Notes: generated by a model from the sequence alone, not told the origin. A DNA stretch of 64,000 nt from Caballeronia jiangsuensis (GCA_000648925.1 JFHF01000002.1:186001-250000), one strand, 5' to 3'; counted from the stretch's first letter, positions 7,289-16,218 are shown. Translations and numbers: made by a program.

Positions 7289-9658
7289 ATGCCTCCAAAC
7301 AAGCACCGTTCGAAAATGGACGACATTAGAAACGATTCCGCGCAAACACACGCGCCATCCGGGATTGCAACGATGCCCTTCCTCGTATGGGGAAGTCATA
7401 TCGGTCAGCTTTTCGACTCCGCTACCGACCTGCGCGAGATGCTCGTGCCTTATTTTCGTGCGGGCCTTTTGAACAACGAACGCTGCCTCTGGGTCACGGA
7501 CGGTGCGTTCGGCGTCGAAGACGCCCGCGCCGCATTGCGTGAAGCCGTGCCCGACCTCGACGACCGTGAGCGGAGAGGGCAGATCGAGATCTCTGACAAA
7601 AGCGCGTTTTATGATCCGGCGCAGCCTCTGCGTCCACGCAGGCTGGTGGAAGGACTCGTAGAGCGCGAGCGCGAGGCGCTCGCTGCGGGCTACCGAGGCG
7701 TGCGGACGAACGGCAATTGCGCATGGGTCAAGAGCGCCCAGTGGAATAGCTTCCTCGAGTACGAAACGGGCGTACAGGAAGCCGTTCAGGGCCGGCGCCT
7801 CATTTGCATGTGCAGCTATCAACATGATCTTATCGATGAACCGCAAGTGAACGACGTGGTTCAGCGGCATCATCTTCTGCTCCAGAGCCCATCCGCACGC
7901 CCGCCAGTCGCAGACCGCCCTGTGGATCAACCGATCGACACGACAGATGCCGATCCCGATCCCACCAAACTGATCGCGCTCTTAAACGAGGATCTGGCCG
8001 CCAGCAGGGCACTCCATGACCTGTCGCTGCATATGCTCGTCGAACAGGAACCGTCGGCCCTGTATGGACGCATTGTCGAGGCGGCGAGACAGTTGCTCGG
8101 ATCGGATTTTGCCAGCCTCCAGATGCTTTCGGGCGCCACGGGCGAAACGCTGCAGCTCGAACTGATCGCCCACTGCGGCTTTACGCTGACGGCGGCGACG
8201 CACTGGCGCAAGGTGTTTATCGATTCGACCACGAGTTGCGGCGTCGCGTTGGCGACGGGCAAGCGTGTCATCATCGATGACGTCGAGACGTGCGATCTTC
8301 TGGTCGATACCACGGATTTGCTGGTCTTTCGCGAAACCGGGATTCGCGCGATGCAGACCACGCCCTTGCGCGCCCGCGACGGCGAGTTGATCGGCATGTT
8401 GTCGACGCATTGGGGGCACGCATACGAGCCAAACGATCGTCAGCTTCAGTTGCTGGATATCCTGGCGCGCGAGGCGGCCGGCCTGATCGCCCGTATGCGT
8501 GACGAAGCGCGTTTGCGGGAAAGCGAAGCCCGCTTGCAGCATATGGACCGGATGAAAGAACAGTTTCTCGCGACGCTCGCGCATGAACTGCGTAATCCGC
8601 TGGCTCCGATCCGTAACGGGCTGGAAATCCTGCGCCAGAACCAGACCTCGGCGGGCGCCGGCGCGGTGTTCGAGATGCTCGATCGCCAGATCGAACATAT
8701 GGTGCGGCTGGTGGATGACCTGATGGAAGTCGCGCGCATCAACACGGGTACGATCCAGTTGCGTCGACAATCCATCGACGTGACAACGGTGCTCGAGGCT
8801 GCGATCGAGCTTAGCCGTACCGCTGTCGAGAGCGCGGGACATGCGTTGAAAGTCGATCTGCCGAGCGACGGATTCACCGTCGACGGCGACGAAGTCCGAC
8901 TTGCTCAGGTCTTCTCCAACCTGATCAACAATGCGGCCAAATACACGCCGGCTGGTGGACGAATCGACATTGCGATGGTGCGCACAGGCAGTTGTGTCGA
9001 GATCAGGATCTCGGACACTGGGGTTGGTTTTTCGCCCGAAGAGCAATCGTTATTGTTCGTGCCGTTCTCGCGGCTGCAGCCGGCGGCTCATGGGGATGGC
9101 CTCGGCGTGGGACTGGCGCTCGCGAAAAAACTGGTCGAACTGCACGGCGGATCGATCTCGGCGAACAGCGATGGCCGCGACAAGGGAAGCTGCTTTACCG
9201 TTTCGCTGCCCGTTCAGGAAGCAGGACGTCGCCATGCATCTGCTGGGCGCGACGCCGGACTGGACGACTTTGCAGGGCTGAGAGTAGCGGTCGTGGATGA
9301 CAATCACGATGCGGCCGACAGCCTCGGTGAGCTCCTTCGTGTGATCGGCTGCGACGCTGCGGTCTACTACGACGGCGCGCGCGCACTGGACGCCCTTGAG
9401 AAGTCCGCCCCGGCAGTCGCGTTCATTGACCTCGGCATGCCGGGTATGGATGGGTACGAACTGGCACGACGATTCCGCGCGGGAGCGGCTGCCAACAGCG
9501 TGCAACTCGTCGCGCTAACCGGGTGGGGGCAACCGGAAGATCGGGCTCGAAGCGCGCAGGCGGGATTTGACTTGCACCTGACTAAGCCGATCAGTATGTC
9601 GCGGCTGAATGAGGTTTTGCGGGGCTGTGGCGCTATGCTCCCACTAGGGAAGGATTGA
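7289..9658 (+). CDS. Hybrid sensor histidine kinase, MEDS-GAF-HisKA-HATPase-REC
   Basis: This soluble hybrid kinase has no membrane segment. From the chosen start the order is a MEDS sensory domain (about residues 25-195, beginning PFLVWGSHIGQLFDS), a GAF domain (about 240-400), HisKA with phospho-acceptor His432 in ATLAHELRNPLAP, an ATPase domain with the N box NLINNAAKYTPAGG and G boxes, and a receiver with Asp714 in FIDLGMPGMDG. No output domain follows the receiver, so phosphate should pass to a separate partner. The start is uncertain: a TTG at 7133 has the better ribosome site (AGGAAAA) and would add 52 residues, ATG 7316 would remove nine, and 7289 is a compromise. The adjacent gene is an AraC regulator. 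Confidence 0.85.
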   Translation: MPPNKHRSKMDDIRNDSAQTHAPSGIATMPFLVWGSHIGQLFDSATDLREMLVPYFRAGLLNNERCLWVTDGAFGVEDARAALREAVPDLDDRERRGQIEISDKSAFYDPAQPLRPRRLVEGLVEREREALAAGYRGVRTNGNCAWVKSAQWNSFLEYETGVQEAVQGRRLICMCSYQHDLIDEPQVNDVVQRHHLLLQSPSARPPVADRPVDQPIDTTDADPDPTKLIALLNEDLAASRALHDLSLHMLVEQEPSALYGRIVEAARQLLGSDFASLQMLSGATGETLQLELIAHCGFTLTAATHWRKVFIDSTTSCGVALATGKRVIIDDVETCDLLVDTTDLLVFRETGIRAMQTTPLRARDGELIGMLSTHWGHAYEPNDRQLQLLDILAREAAGLIARMRDEARLRESEARLQHMDRMKEQFLATLAHELRNPLAPIRNGLEILRQNQTSAGAGAVFEMLDRQIEHMVRLVDDLMEVARINTGTIQLRRQSIDVTTVLEAAIELSRTAVESAGHALKVDLPSDGFTVDGDEVRLAQVFSNLINNAAKYTPAGGRIDIAMVRTGSCVEIRISDTGVGFSPEEQSLLFVPFSRLQPAAHGDGLGVGLALAKKLVELHGGSISANSDGRDKGSCFTVSLPVQEAGRRHASAGRDAGLDDFAGLRVAVVDDNHDAADSLGELLRVIGCDAAVYYDGARALDALEKSAPAVAFIDLGMPGMDGYELARRFRAGAAANSVQLVALTGWGQPEDRARSAQAGFDLHLTKPISMSRLNEVLRGCGAMLPLGKD

Positions 9659-9702
9659 ACGAGACCGGCATTCGCTTTCGCCGCCATCGAACCCGGCCGC
9701 GA

Positions 9703-9717
9703 CATAGCGAGGCTATG
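9703..9717. terminator. Perfect 6-bp hairpin after the hybrid kinase
   Basis: CATAGC-GAG-GCTATG forms a perfect short hairpin 45 bases after the kinase stop. No T-run follows, so it is at most a weak intrinsic terminator. The rest of 9659-9890 shows no convincing gene. Confidence 0.25.
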
Positions 9718-9890
9718 CTGAGCGCACGAGCCTTCCTGATCGGTCGCCGTTCAGCTTCCGGAAGGTGGCTCGTCGACATCTCGCCCGCTGATATTGTCGT
9801 GATAGCATCGCTGTGCAAGGTGGCCGCTTCGACGCAGCGGTGGTCGACGCTGGTTCGAGGTCTCCGGTATCGCAGATCTGGCGCCGTGAC

Positions 9891-10829
9891 ATGTCAACGA
9901 TTTACGAAACTGCCGAAAACCCCGTAAGCATCGACGAGATCGTGCATGTCTTATCGCATCGTCCCATTGCGACGACACGCGAGCGCGAGTGGTCCGGCGT
10001 CACGGTGGACATGTACGCTCCGCTCCCCGATGTGTCCGATCGGTATCCGGCGCTCGACCATCATCTGATTTGTTATTGCCCCTCCGGGAGTGCCCGGCTG
10101 GTTCAGGGGCGAGACGGGAGTATTCACGAAAGTCTCGTCTCCGCAGGTGTTTCAATGCTCATGCCGGCCGGATACGACTCGCTTTGGGAGGGCAGCGCGT
10201 CCGCAACGGCGAGGCTGCGCATTCCGACGGCTCTGATCGCGTCCGCGGGCGAGCAGACTGGACGCCGCAGCACTTCGCAGATCGAGATCCGGAATGTGTT
10301 TGAGACTCGTGATCCCGTTATCGAGCACATTGCGCTGATTCTCATGGGAGAGCTCGATCGCAAACCTCACCCCGCGCAAACACTCATTGTCGATCATGTG
10401 TCGTTCGCGCTCGCCGCGCATCTGATTCGAAGCTACAACGTGTTCGAACCCGTTGTGCCAGAGTTGCCGCCGGCGCTGAGCAAAGTCGAAATAGCACGTC
10501 TTACCGCATACATAGAAGACAATCTCGATAGACAGATAGGGCTCGTTGAACTTGCTGCCATAGTGAACGTAAGTCGTTTTCACTTTACCCGCCTGTTCAA
10601 GCAAAGCACGGGAATGACCGCGATCAGCTTTGTCGAGCAATGCCGGATCCGGCGCGCTCAATCGCTCATCATGGAAACGGTTCTCCCGCTTTCAGAAGTT
10701 GCACTGATGACCGGCTTTTCGGATCAGAGTCACTTTACGAGGCGTTTTCACCGCCATGTCGGTTGCACACCTGCCGGGTTTGCGCGCGAGCACGGTCGGC
10801 GGCGTGGAATGAAAGGGAAGGCGAACTGA
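9891..10829 (+). CDS. AraC-family transcriptional regulator
   Basis: This 312-aa protein has an N-terminal AraC-type ligand/dimerisation region and a C-terminal double helix-turn-helix of about 100 residues. The first helix-turn-helix lies in QIGLVELAAIVNVSRFHFT, and the second in the PLSEVALMTGFSDQSHFTRR signature with the terminal HVGCTPAGF block. The N-terminal part (DHHLICYCPSGSARL) resembles cupin-like sensor regions of regulators of catabolic genes. The ATG at 9891 is chosen because residues upstream of it do not look like family sequence; the ribosome site is weak. The target could be the neighbouring catabolic operon or the bufferin cluster; nothing decides this. Confidence 0.82.
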   Translation: MSTIYETAENPVSIDEIVHVLSHRPIATTREREWSGVTVDMYAPLPDVSDRYPALDHHLICYCPSGSARLVQGRDGSIHESLVSAGVSMLMPAGYDSLWEGSASATARLRIPTALIASAGEQTGRRSTSQIEIRNVFETRDPVIEHIALILMGELDRKPHPAQTLIVDHVSFALAAHLIRSYNVFEPVVPELPPALSKVEIARLTAYIEDNLDRQIGLVELAAIVNVSRFHFTRLFKQSTGMTAISFVEQCRIRRAQSLIMETVLPLSEVALMTGFSDQSHFTRRFHRHVGCTPAGFAREHGRRRGMKGKAN

Positions 10830-10868
10830 CTTATCGACGATCGGGATCATCACGCTACTCGATCGCAT

Positions 10869-10881
10869 GGCTCATTGAGCC
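10869..10881. terminator. Possible bidirectional terminator between convergent genes
   Basis: GGCTC-ATT-GAGCC followed by TCACATCTTTT lies in the 67-base gap between the AraC gene (plus) and the doxX-like gene (minus). Position and the downstream T-rich tail fit a terminator, but the stem is only five base pairs. Confidence 0.35.
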
Positions 10882-10896
10882 TCACATCTTTTCCGG

Positions 10897-11382
10897 CTAT
10901 AACCAGCGGCGCACCAGGTGATCCACCGACAAAGGCCCTGGACCGAGCGCCATGATTGCAACTGCGAGCGACGCCCAATAGAGATGGAAATTCGCCCAAC
11001 CGTCAGGGAACACCAGTTGAATCACTCCCGTCATGATCAGCAGCGCGAGAGCGACGAATCGGGTCGCGAGTCCCAGCACGAGTAACACGGGGAGCGCGAC
11101 TTCTGCCACGGCAACGAGAAGTGCGACTGTGTCAGGCGCCGGAAAATCGTAAGCGCCGCCGAAGATATGAACTTTGAACTGATTCTCGAACAGGAAGAGC
11201 GTTGCCGGTGAGATGGACAGGAAGCCGTCCCATCGCGTAAGCCCCGATCTGAAGAAAGGAAGCGAGAGCGCGATTCGCAGCATGGGCGGGGCGACGACCC
11301 GCCCGAGTGCCTCGATCTTTTCCGAAGCCGCGCGAATGCGCAGTCCGAAGCGGAATTTCGGCTGTGCGCGGGACTGCCTCAT
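10897..11382 (-). CDS. DoxX-family membrane protein of the bufferin operon
   Basis: This 161-aa integral membrane protein has about four hydrophobic helices and the DoxX core segments RIALSLPFFRSGLTRWDGF and EVALPVLLVLGLATRFVALA. DoxX proteins are quinone-linked or redox-active membrane proteins, and a DoxX gene is a common last member of bufferin (gig-type) operons, where its role is unproven. The ATG at 11382 overlaps the stop of the DUF2063 gene (ATGA), so it is the translationally coupled last gene of the operon. A longer upstream frame is a shadow of the DUF2063 gene. Confidence 0.8.
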   Translation of the reverse strand: MRQSRAQPKFRFGLRIRAASEKIEALGRVVAPPMLRIALSLPFFRSGLTRWDGFLSISPATLFLFENQFKVHIFGGAYDFPAPDTVALLVAVAEVALPVLLVLGLATRFVALALLIMTGVIQLVFPDGWANFHLYWASLAVAIMALGPGPLSVDHLVRRWL

Positions 11383-12233
11383 GCGTACCTCGCAATCGGG
11401 CTGAAGCGGGAACCTTCGCGGATGTTCCAACCGGCGATCGCCTCGATCATGAACAGATCCCGTAGCGCGCCGGCCAGGTCGAAACTGGCGTGTTCTTCGA
11501 GAGCGAGCGTCGCCGCCTCGGCCACCGATGCGTTCGTTGCGAGGCTCTGGATGAAAGTCGCTGCGCCGGCGGGCAGGCGGCGAACCTCGACCTCGGCATG
11601 AGGGCGTACGACAAGCGCGCTTTCGCCTCCGCTCCAGATATCGATTGCGGCAGGGACGCCGCCTTCGATGTTCATCGACCATATCTGAACCACAGGAAAG
11701 GACGACCGCACTACCCGTACCGAAGGATGCAGCAGGAAGGCAATCTGCGGAAGACACTGGGAATCGATCGCGGCGAACAGTGCCGGGTCGGCCGGCGACG
11801 CCTCTGCGGCGTGATACGCCTCCACCCATGCACGCTCGAATCGGGCGACATCATGCAGATACGGCACGCTCTGCGCGGGCTCAAACCTTCTGATGAAGTC
11901 CGGGAACGTTTCGCCATAGTCAAGCATGACCGGCGTCCGCGGCGGTTCGAGCGCGACGTACACGCGCGCCATTGCCGCGAAGAACTCATCGCCCGCGATG
12001 CGGCACACCGCCGGAAAGGCGGCCTTCAGCGCCCCGACGAGACCAGCTACGACATTGTTCCGATAGACATTGAAGCGCTTCTCGCTAGCTTCCAGATTGG
12101 GGCCGACGAGACCCGGAGGAATCTGCATGTCCGGATCCAATAGCGCCGCGGCGAAGTGCCTCTGACGTTCGCACAGGCTCTCGGGATTAAAACCGGTGCC
12201 GGCCGATGCCCGAACTGGATGTTGGTGTGCCAT
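11379..12233 (-). CDS. bufC: DUF2063 bufferin maturation partner protein (BufC-like)
   Basis: This 284-aa protein has a DUF2063 N-terminal helical domain (RQRHFAAALLDPDMQIPPGL, then RFNVYRNNVVAGLVGALKAAFP with the YRNN hallmark) and a C-terminal domain of mixed strands and helices. In characterised bufferin and related systems this partner presents the precursor leader to the MNIO enzyme. The start at 12233 is seven bases after the stop of the preceding gene with a weak GAGAACGGA site; the longer open frame upstream overlaps that gene. It is separated from bufB by the unrecognised 12241-13218 gene, which is not part of the minimal core, but the tight spacing keeps it in the operon. Confidence 0.82.
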   Translation of the reverse strand: MAHQHPVRASAGTGFNPESLCERQRHFAAALLDPDMQIPPGLVGPNLEASEKRFNVYRNNVVAGLVGALKAAFPAVCRIAGDEFFAAMARVYVALEPPRTPVMLDYGETFPDFIRRFEPAQSVPYLHDVARFERAWVEAYHAAEASPADPALFAAIDSQCLPQIAFLLHPSVRVVRSSFPVVQIWSMNIEGGVPAAIDIWSGGESALVVRPHAEVEVRRLPAGAATFIQSLATNASVAEAATLALEEHASFDLAGALRDLFMIEAIAGWNIREGSRFSPIARYA

Positions 12234-12240
12234 TCCGTTC

Positions 12241-13218
12241 TCACGATCGACGCGGACGTTGAACGACGTTCGTCCAGAACTCGCGAAGACTGTCGACACC
12301 GCCGGCCGTCGAACTCCAGAGTGTGGCATCGCTAACCAGCAGGCTACCGCTGAAAGTGTCTGGTCGAGATTGCAGCAGGGCATCGAATGTCGTGTGGTCG
12401 AGTGTAAAGGGATGCGGCGGGGCGGTTGGGTCGATCCTCTGGCGGGCCAGGACTTCGAGTTTCTGCACAGCCTCGCCGAGACGCTCGAGTTGCGGCAAAT
12501 GCGGATGCAGATTGAAAGTGTTGACCTGCTTTAGCAGATCCAGTCGATCGAGCGTCGCGTCGGCTTCGATCGGCGCCGGGAGTCCGTCTGCTTTAATGTC
12601 TGGTCGCAGTCCGTAACGGTTTTCAACGGGTACGCCGAGACCCGCGAGGAGCGAGCGCGCCAGGCCGCCGAACCGTTGCCGGGGCGGAATCGTCTTGTCT
12701 CCGTGGTGTTCGAACTCTGCGATCTGACGCGACAACTGCTCGCTTTCCGGAAGATCCGCGACATCGCCGATGTCATGGTGCGGGCAAATGAAGGCGAGGT
12801 GGTCGGGTTGTCCAAGGAATCTGCGCAACGCTTCGATTTCCACGCTTCCCGCCGTTTGAGCCGTTCTGAGCGAGTCGAAACTGATCACGATCAGTGTGTC
12901 GACGCCGCTGAGAAGACGCGCGTCGAGCGGCGTGAGCGTGCCATCGTCGGTGACGCGCTCGATCTCCGTGACGCTCTCGCCGGTCAGCGCCGCCGCCAGT
13001 TCGACGAAGGCGGTGAAGTTGCGCTTCATGATGTGATCGAGAAAGCCGGCAATGCTCTGGTCGAACCGATGCGTGTCCGAGAATTCATGGAACTTCGGAA
13101 AAGCCATCCTGCGACTTTCGAACAGCGCCGGGAATCGATCGTCGATGACGTGCAGGGGCGCGCCGTTCTCCGCTGGCCGACTCCACGCGTAATAGACCAG
13201 CACTTGCCGCTTGATCAT
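12241..13218 (-). CDS. Unrecognised 325-aa protein embedded in the bufferin operon
   Basis: I do not recognise this family. The gene starts by ATGA overlap with the bufB stop and ends seven bases before bufC, so it is co-translated with the maturation genes. The protein has no signal peptide or membrane helix. Residues about 95-150 contain a run of hydrophobic strands and helices (LLSGVDTLIVISFDSLR, then LAFICPHHDIGD) that recalls ThuA or class I glutamine-amidotransferase-like Rossmann folds, and a later stretch has HPHLPQLERLG and APPHPFTLDH. His-rich spots (CPHHD, FEHHGD, HPHLP, PPHPF) could bind metal. A role as an accessory maturation or tailoring factor is inferred from position only. 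Confidence 0.8.
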   Translation of the reverse strand: MIKRQVLVYYAWSRPAENGAPLHVIDDRFPALFESRRMAFPKFHEFSDTHRFDQSIAGFLDHIMKRNFTAFVELAAALTGESVTEIERVTDDGTLTPLDARLLSGVDTLIVISFDSLRTAQTAGSVEIEALRRFLGQPDHLAFICPHHDIGDVADLPESEQLSRQIAEFEHHGDKTIPPRQRFGGLARSLLAGLGVPVENRYGLRPDIKADGLPAPIEADATLDRLDLLKQVNTFNLHPHLPQLERLGEAVQKLEVLARQRIDPTAPPHPFTLDHTTFDALLQSRPDTFSGSLLVSDATLWSSTAGGVDSLREFWTNVVQRPRRS

Positions 13219-14129
13219 GGTGCTTGTATCTCTGTCAGTTGGCGCCGCGTATTGTTGAACGGCGGCTGCCCGGTCATGACCTCGATGATTCGGTCCGCCC
13301 GCGCCGCTTCCGCCTGGAGAGTCGACCAGTCGGGTATGTTCGAGTCCCATTCGATCAACGCGGGAACGGGGCCGGTCCTGTGGATTGCTCGCGCGAAGAG
13401 TTCCCATACGATGTCCGCGACGTGACGGTCGTGAGTATCGATGAGCAGCGGGCGACGGTTTTCGTCCATCTCTTGTGCGTGGCCGGCCAGATGAATCTGT
13501 CGCACCGCCGCGAGGGGGTATTCATCGAGATACGCAAAGGGGTCCCGCTGCTGGTTGATCGAAGCAACGAATACGTTGTTGACGTCGAGGAGCAAGCCAC
13601 AGCCCGTGCGCCTCACGACGGCGGAAATGAAGTCGGTCTCCGAGTACGTGCTGTCCTCGAAGGCGAGGTAAGTGGAGGGATTTTCGAGCAACATCTGCCG
13701 GCCGAGGACTTCCTGCACCTGATCGATGTGGTCCGCGACGCGCGCGAGGCTTTGCGCGGTATAGGGCACCGGCAACAGGTCGTTGAGAAAGCCGCAGTCG
13801 TGGCTGGACCAGGCCAGATGCTCGGAGAAGAGGTGAGGTGCGTAGCGATCGACGAGCACGCTCAGACGTTCGAGATGATCCGGGTCCAGAGGACGATCTG
13901 CACCGATCGACAGACCTACGCCGTGCAGCGATAGCGGGTAGCACTCGCGTATGGCCGACAGGAATCGATGCGGCGGGCCGCCCGCGCCCATGTAGTTTTC
14001 AGCATGAACCTCGAAGAAGCCGATGTCCGGGCGCGATTCGAGGACCGTGCGGTAATGCTCGGCTCTGAGCCCAAGGCCGGCGCGTCGTGGCAGGCTCCGT
14101 CGGGGATCGAGAGGATGGGGCTCTGACAT
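13215..14129 (-). CDS. bufB: MNIO (DUF692) bufferin-modifying enzyme
   Basis: This 304-aa multinuclear non-heme iron oxidase of the DUF692 TIM-barrel family modifies cysteines in peptide precursors; in studied bufferins it forms thiooxazole-type heterocycles that bind copper. Family hallmarks are all present in order: the opening GLGLRAEHYRTVL, FFEVHAENYMG, LSLHGVGLSIG, SEHLAWS, LLENPSTYL, LLLDVNNVFVAS, RQIHLAGH, LIDTHDRHV and ALIEWDSNIPDW, which include the His, Asp, Glu and Asn residues expected to hold iron. ATG 14129 gives the usual length; an upstream ATG at 14222 would add 31 residues without family similarity. It lies 64 bases after the precursor gene. Confidence 0.88.
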   Translation of the reverse strand: MSEPHPLDPRRSLPRRAGLGLRAEHYRTVLESRPDIGFFEVHAENYMGAGGPPHRFLSAIRECYPLSLHGVGLSIGADRPLDPDHLERLSVLVDRYAPHLFSEHLAWSSHDCGFLNDLLPVPYTAQSLARVADHIDQVQEVLGRQMLLENPSTYLAFEDSTYSETDFISAVVRRTGCGLLLDVNNVFVASINQQRDPFAYLDEYPLAAVRQIHLAGHAQEMDENRRPLLIDTHDRHVADIVWELFARAIHRTGPVPALIEWDSNIPDWSTLQAEAARADRIIEVMTGQPPFNNTRRQLTEIQAP

Positions 14130-14193
14130 GGCGGTCGTTGTACCGATTGGAACTGCGGGGCCGGGCCTGAAGGTACCCGGCCGCTGATCGATG

Positions 14194-14526
14194 TCAGACC
14201 TTGGGAGACAGGCTGCCGGCACCGTTCGGCGTGGAGATGGTAGTGCAGGTTCCCTTGGGCACCAGTTTGAATGCGTTGCCCTGATAGTCGGCCGAACTCG
14301 TTCCCGCGCAAGTCGTTCCGGCGCCAGCGTAGCAGTCGTTTTGTCCCTTCAGCGCCGTACCGAAACAAGGCTCGACCTTGCCCGACTTCACGAGAGCGGT
14401 GTGCTCGGCCTGAATCTTCTTCTGTGCCGCGGTGAATTCCTGCGCACTTGCAGGCGTTGCCGTGATTGCGGCAAGAGCAGCGGCGAATGCACCGGCGACG
14501 AGAGTGGTGGTTTTGTAATCGGCCAT
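14194..14526 (-). CDS. bufA: DUF2282 bufferin precursor with Sec signal and four cysteines
   Basis: This 110-aa precursor has a cleavable Sec signal (hydrophobic residues about 9-22, cut near ATPASA at residue 28) and a DUF2282 core. The four cysteines at 54, 65, 73 and 94 sit in PCFG, NDCYAG, TTCAG and KGTC contexts, the pattern of BufA1-type bufferins, whose modified cysteines chelate copper in the periplasm. A good TTGGAGAATCGC ribosome site precedes the ATG. It is the first gene of a five-gene operon and lies divergent to ytcA-mdtNOP. No ECF sigma/anti-sigma pair, often found beside such operons, is within reach here. Confidence 0.9.
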   Translation of the reverse strand: MADYKTTTLVAGAFAAALAAITATPASAQEFTAAQKKIQAEHTALVKSGKVEPCFGTALKGQNDCYAGAGTTCAGTSSADYQGNAFKLVPKGTCTTISTPNGAGSLSPKV

Positions 14527-14842
14527 GCGATTCTCCAACGTTTGAGAACACAGAAATCTGAAGGCATGACGAGCGGCCCGGTGTTCGTGTGCCCGGTATG
14601 TGTGAAGACGGATGCACCCGAGCCCGCCCTCGCATGTCAGCGAAAGTGAAACGCTGCGGAGTAAGCATACGGAACCGGGTCTGGTGGAAGATTGCACGGT
14701 CTTGTGCCGTTTGGTACAGGATTGCGATTGCGTGATGAGGCACGTTACGAAGACCTCGAAGAGTATGATCTGCTCAGTTTCTTCGAGACGATGGTCGGGA
14801 CAGTTCAGGATAGTTTCGACACGTACGACTGTGGAGCGACAC
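14527..14842. promoter_or_regulatory. Divergent control region between bufA and ytcA
   Basis: This 316-base gap must hold promoters for both the bufferin and efflux operons. One clear signal is an 8-17-8 inverted repeat, CTCGAAGA at 14755-14762 and TCTTCGAG at 14780-14787, 56 bases before the ytcA start, which could be an operator for the efflux operon. No consensus sigma-70 pair could be assigned with confidence. Confidence 0.4.
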
Positions 14843-15127
14843 ATGCCACTCGTCAGAGCCAGATGTCCGAAGTATGCTGCGAGCATTGCCGCCTTGTCCG
14901 CTATCCTGCTTTCGGGCTGCGCGTATTCGCCGTCCATCAGCGTGCTCGGCGCATACTTCCCGGACTGGCTCTTCTGCATTGTCGCGGGCGTTGCGCTTAC
15001 CGTGGTCCTGTATCTGGTTCTCAGGCGGTCGCAGGCCAGCCATCTGCTATGGCCTTCAGCCGTGGTGGTTCCCACACTCGTTACGTTGCTTTCACTCGCT
15101 GTCTGGTTGACGTTGTTCCAGCATTGA
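14843..15127 (+). CDS. ytcA: YtcA-like small membrane lipoprotein
   Basis: This 94-aa protein has a lipobox LLSGC with the lipidated cysteine at 26, followed by two hydrophobic helices ([18 protein letters not shown] and [17 protein letters not shown]). Size, lipobox and position immediately before mdtN match YtcA, the small protein encoded ahead of mdtNOP in Escherichia coli. Its function is unknown; it presumably assists the tripartite pump. The open frame extends far upstream, but the ATG at 14843 directly precedes the signal peptide. Confidence 0.8.
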   Translation: MPLVRARCPKYAASIAALSAILLSGCAYSPSISVLGAYFPDWLFCIVAGVALTVVLYLVLRRSQASHLLWPSAVVVPTLVTLLSLAVWLTLFQH

Positions 15128-15147
15128 ATCTCCTTCAGGTGAGACCA

Positions 15148-16218
15148 ATGGCGACGACTCCCGGCAAGACCAGAAAGAAACTGTGGCCGGCCATCATTCT
15201 GGTCGTGGCGACGCTGCTGTTGCTGGTGTTCGTCATTCGCCAGCTGGACCGCGCGCCGCGCACCGACGACGCCTACGTGTATGCCGATACGATCGATGTC
15301 GTGCCCGAGGTCAATGGCCGTATCGTCGAGTTGGCCGTCCACGACAATCAGGCGGTCAAAGAGGGCGATCTGCTGTTTCAGATCGACCCGCGGCCGTATC
15401 GGGATGCGCTCACGCGAGGAAAGGCGTCGCTCGTCGCGCTCGACCGCCAGATCGACCTCACGCAGCGCACGGTCAATGCGCAGCAGTACAACGCGCAGTC
15501 GGTTCGGGCCGCCGTCGAGCGTGCAAGGGCCGCGGCGAATCAGGCATCCGATACGCTGCACCGCATGGCGCCGTTGTTGCCGCAGGGTTATGTGTCGGCG
15601 GAAGACGTCGACCGCGCACGCACGGCGCAACGCGCCACGCAGGCCGAGCTCAGCGCCGCGCAACTGCAGGCGCAGCAGGCGGCCGCGGCCGTGAGCGGCG
15701 TCGATGCGCTCGTCGCGCAACGCGCCGTCGTCATGGCGGAAATCTCGATTGCCGAACTGCAACTCGAATACGCAACGGTGCGCGCGCCGTTCGACGGTCG
15801 CATCGTTGCGCTCAAGACCTCGACGGGACAGTACGCGTCGGCGCTCAAGCCCGTCTTCACGCTCATCGATACGCGCCGCTGGTATGTGGTCGCGAACTTT
15901 CGCGAAACGGAACTCGAAGGCGTGAAGGCGGGCACGGCCGCCACTGTCTACCTGATGAGCAACACGGCCAGGCGCTTTCGCGGCAGCGTCGATTCGATCA
16001 GCTTCGGCGTCGCGCCCGACGAAGGCGGATTCGCCTTGCCGGGCGGTTTGCCGCGCATCCAGCGCACGCTGAACTGGGTTCACGTATCGCAGCGGTTTCC
16101 GGTGAAGATCCGCGTCGAGGATCCGGACCCGGAACTGTTTCGCGTCGGCACATCGGCGGTGGCGGTGCTCCAGCCCGCGCAGGGCACGGAGAGCAAACGC
16201 CGCGAGGAGCGCCCGTGA
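15148..16218 (+). CDS. mdtN: Periplasmic adaptor (HlyD/EmrA type) of MdtNOP efflux pump
   Basis: This 356-aa membrane fusion protein has a short cytoplasmic tail (KTRKKLW), one membrane anchor ([17 protein letters not shown]), a biotinyl-lipoyl half domain starting at [17 protein letters not shown], a coiled-coil hairpin of about 90 residues, the second lipoyl half ([16 protein letters not shown]), and a beta-barrel segment ([10 protein letters not shown]). It should bridge the inner-membrane FUSC protein and the outer-membrane channel. The gene follows ytcA by 20 bases and its stop overlaps the GTG of mdtO. The Escherichia coli pump is linked to resistance to sulfa drugs and planar toxic compounds; the substrate here is unknown. 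Confidence 0.87.
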   Translation: MATTPGKTRKKLWPAIILVVATLLLLVFVIRQLDRAPRTDDAYVYADTIDVVPEVNGRIVELAVHDNQAVKEGDLLFQIDPRPYRDALTRGKASLVALDRQIDLTQRTVNAQQYNAQSVRAAVERARAAANQASDTLHRMAPLLPQGYVSAEDVDRARTAQRATQAELSAAQLQAQQAAAAVSGVDALVAQRAVVMAEISIAELQLEYATVRAPFDGRIVALKTSTGQYASALKPVFTLIDTRRWYVVANFRETELEGVKAGTAATVYLMSNTARRFRGSVDSISFGVAPDEGGFALPGGLPRIQRTLNWVHVSQRFPVKIRVEDPDPELFRVGTSAVAVLQPAQGTESKRREERP

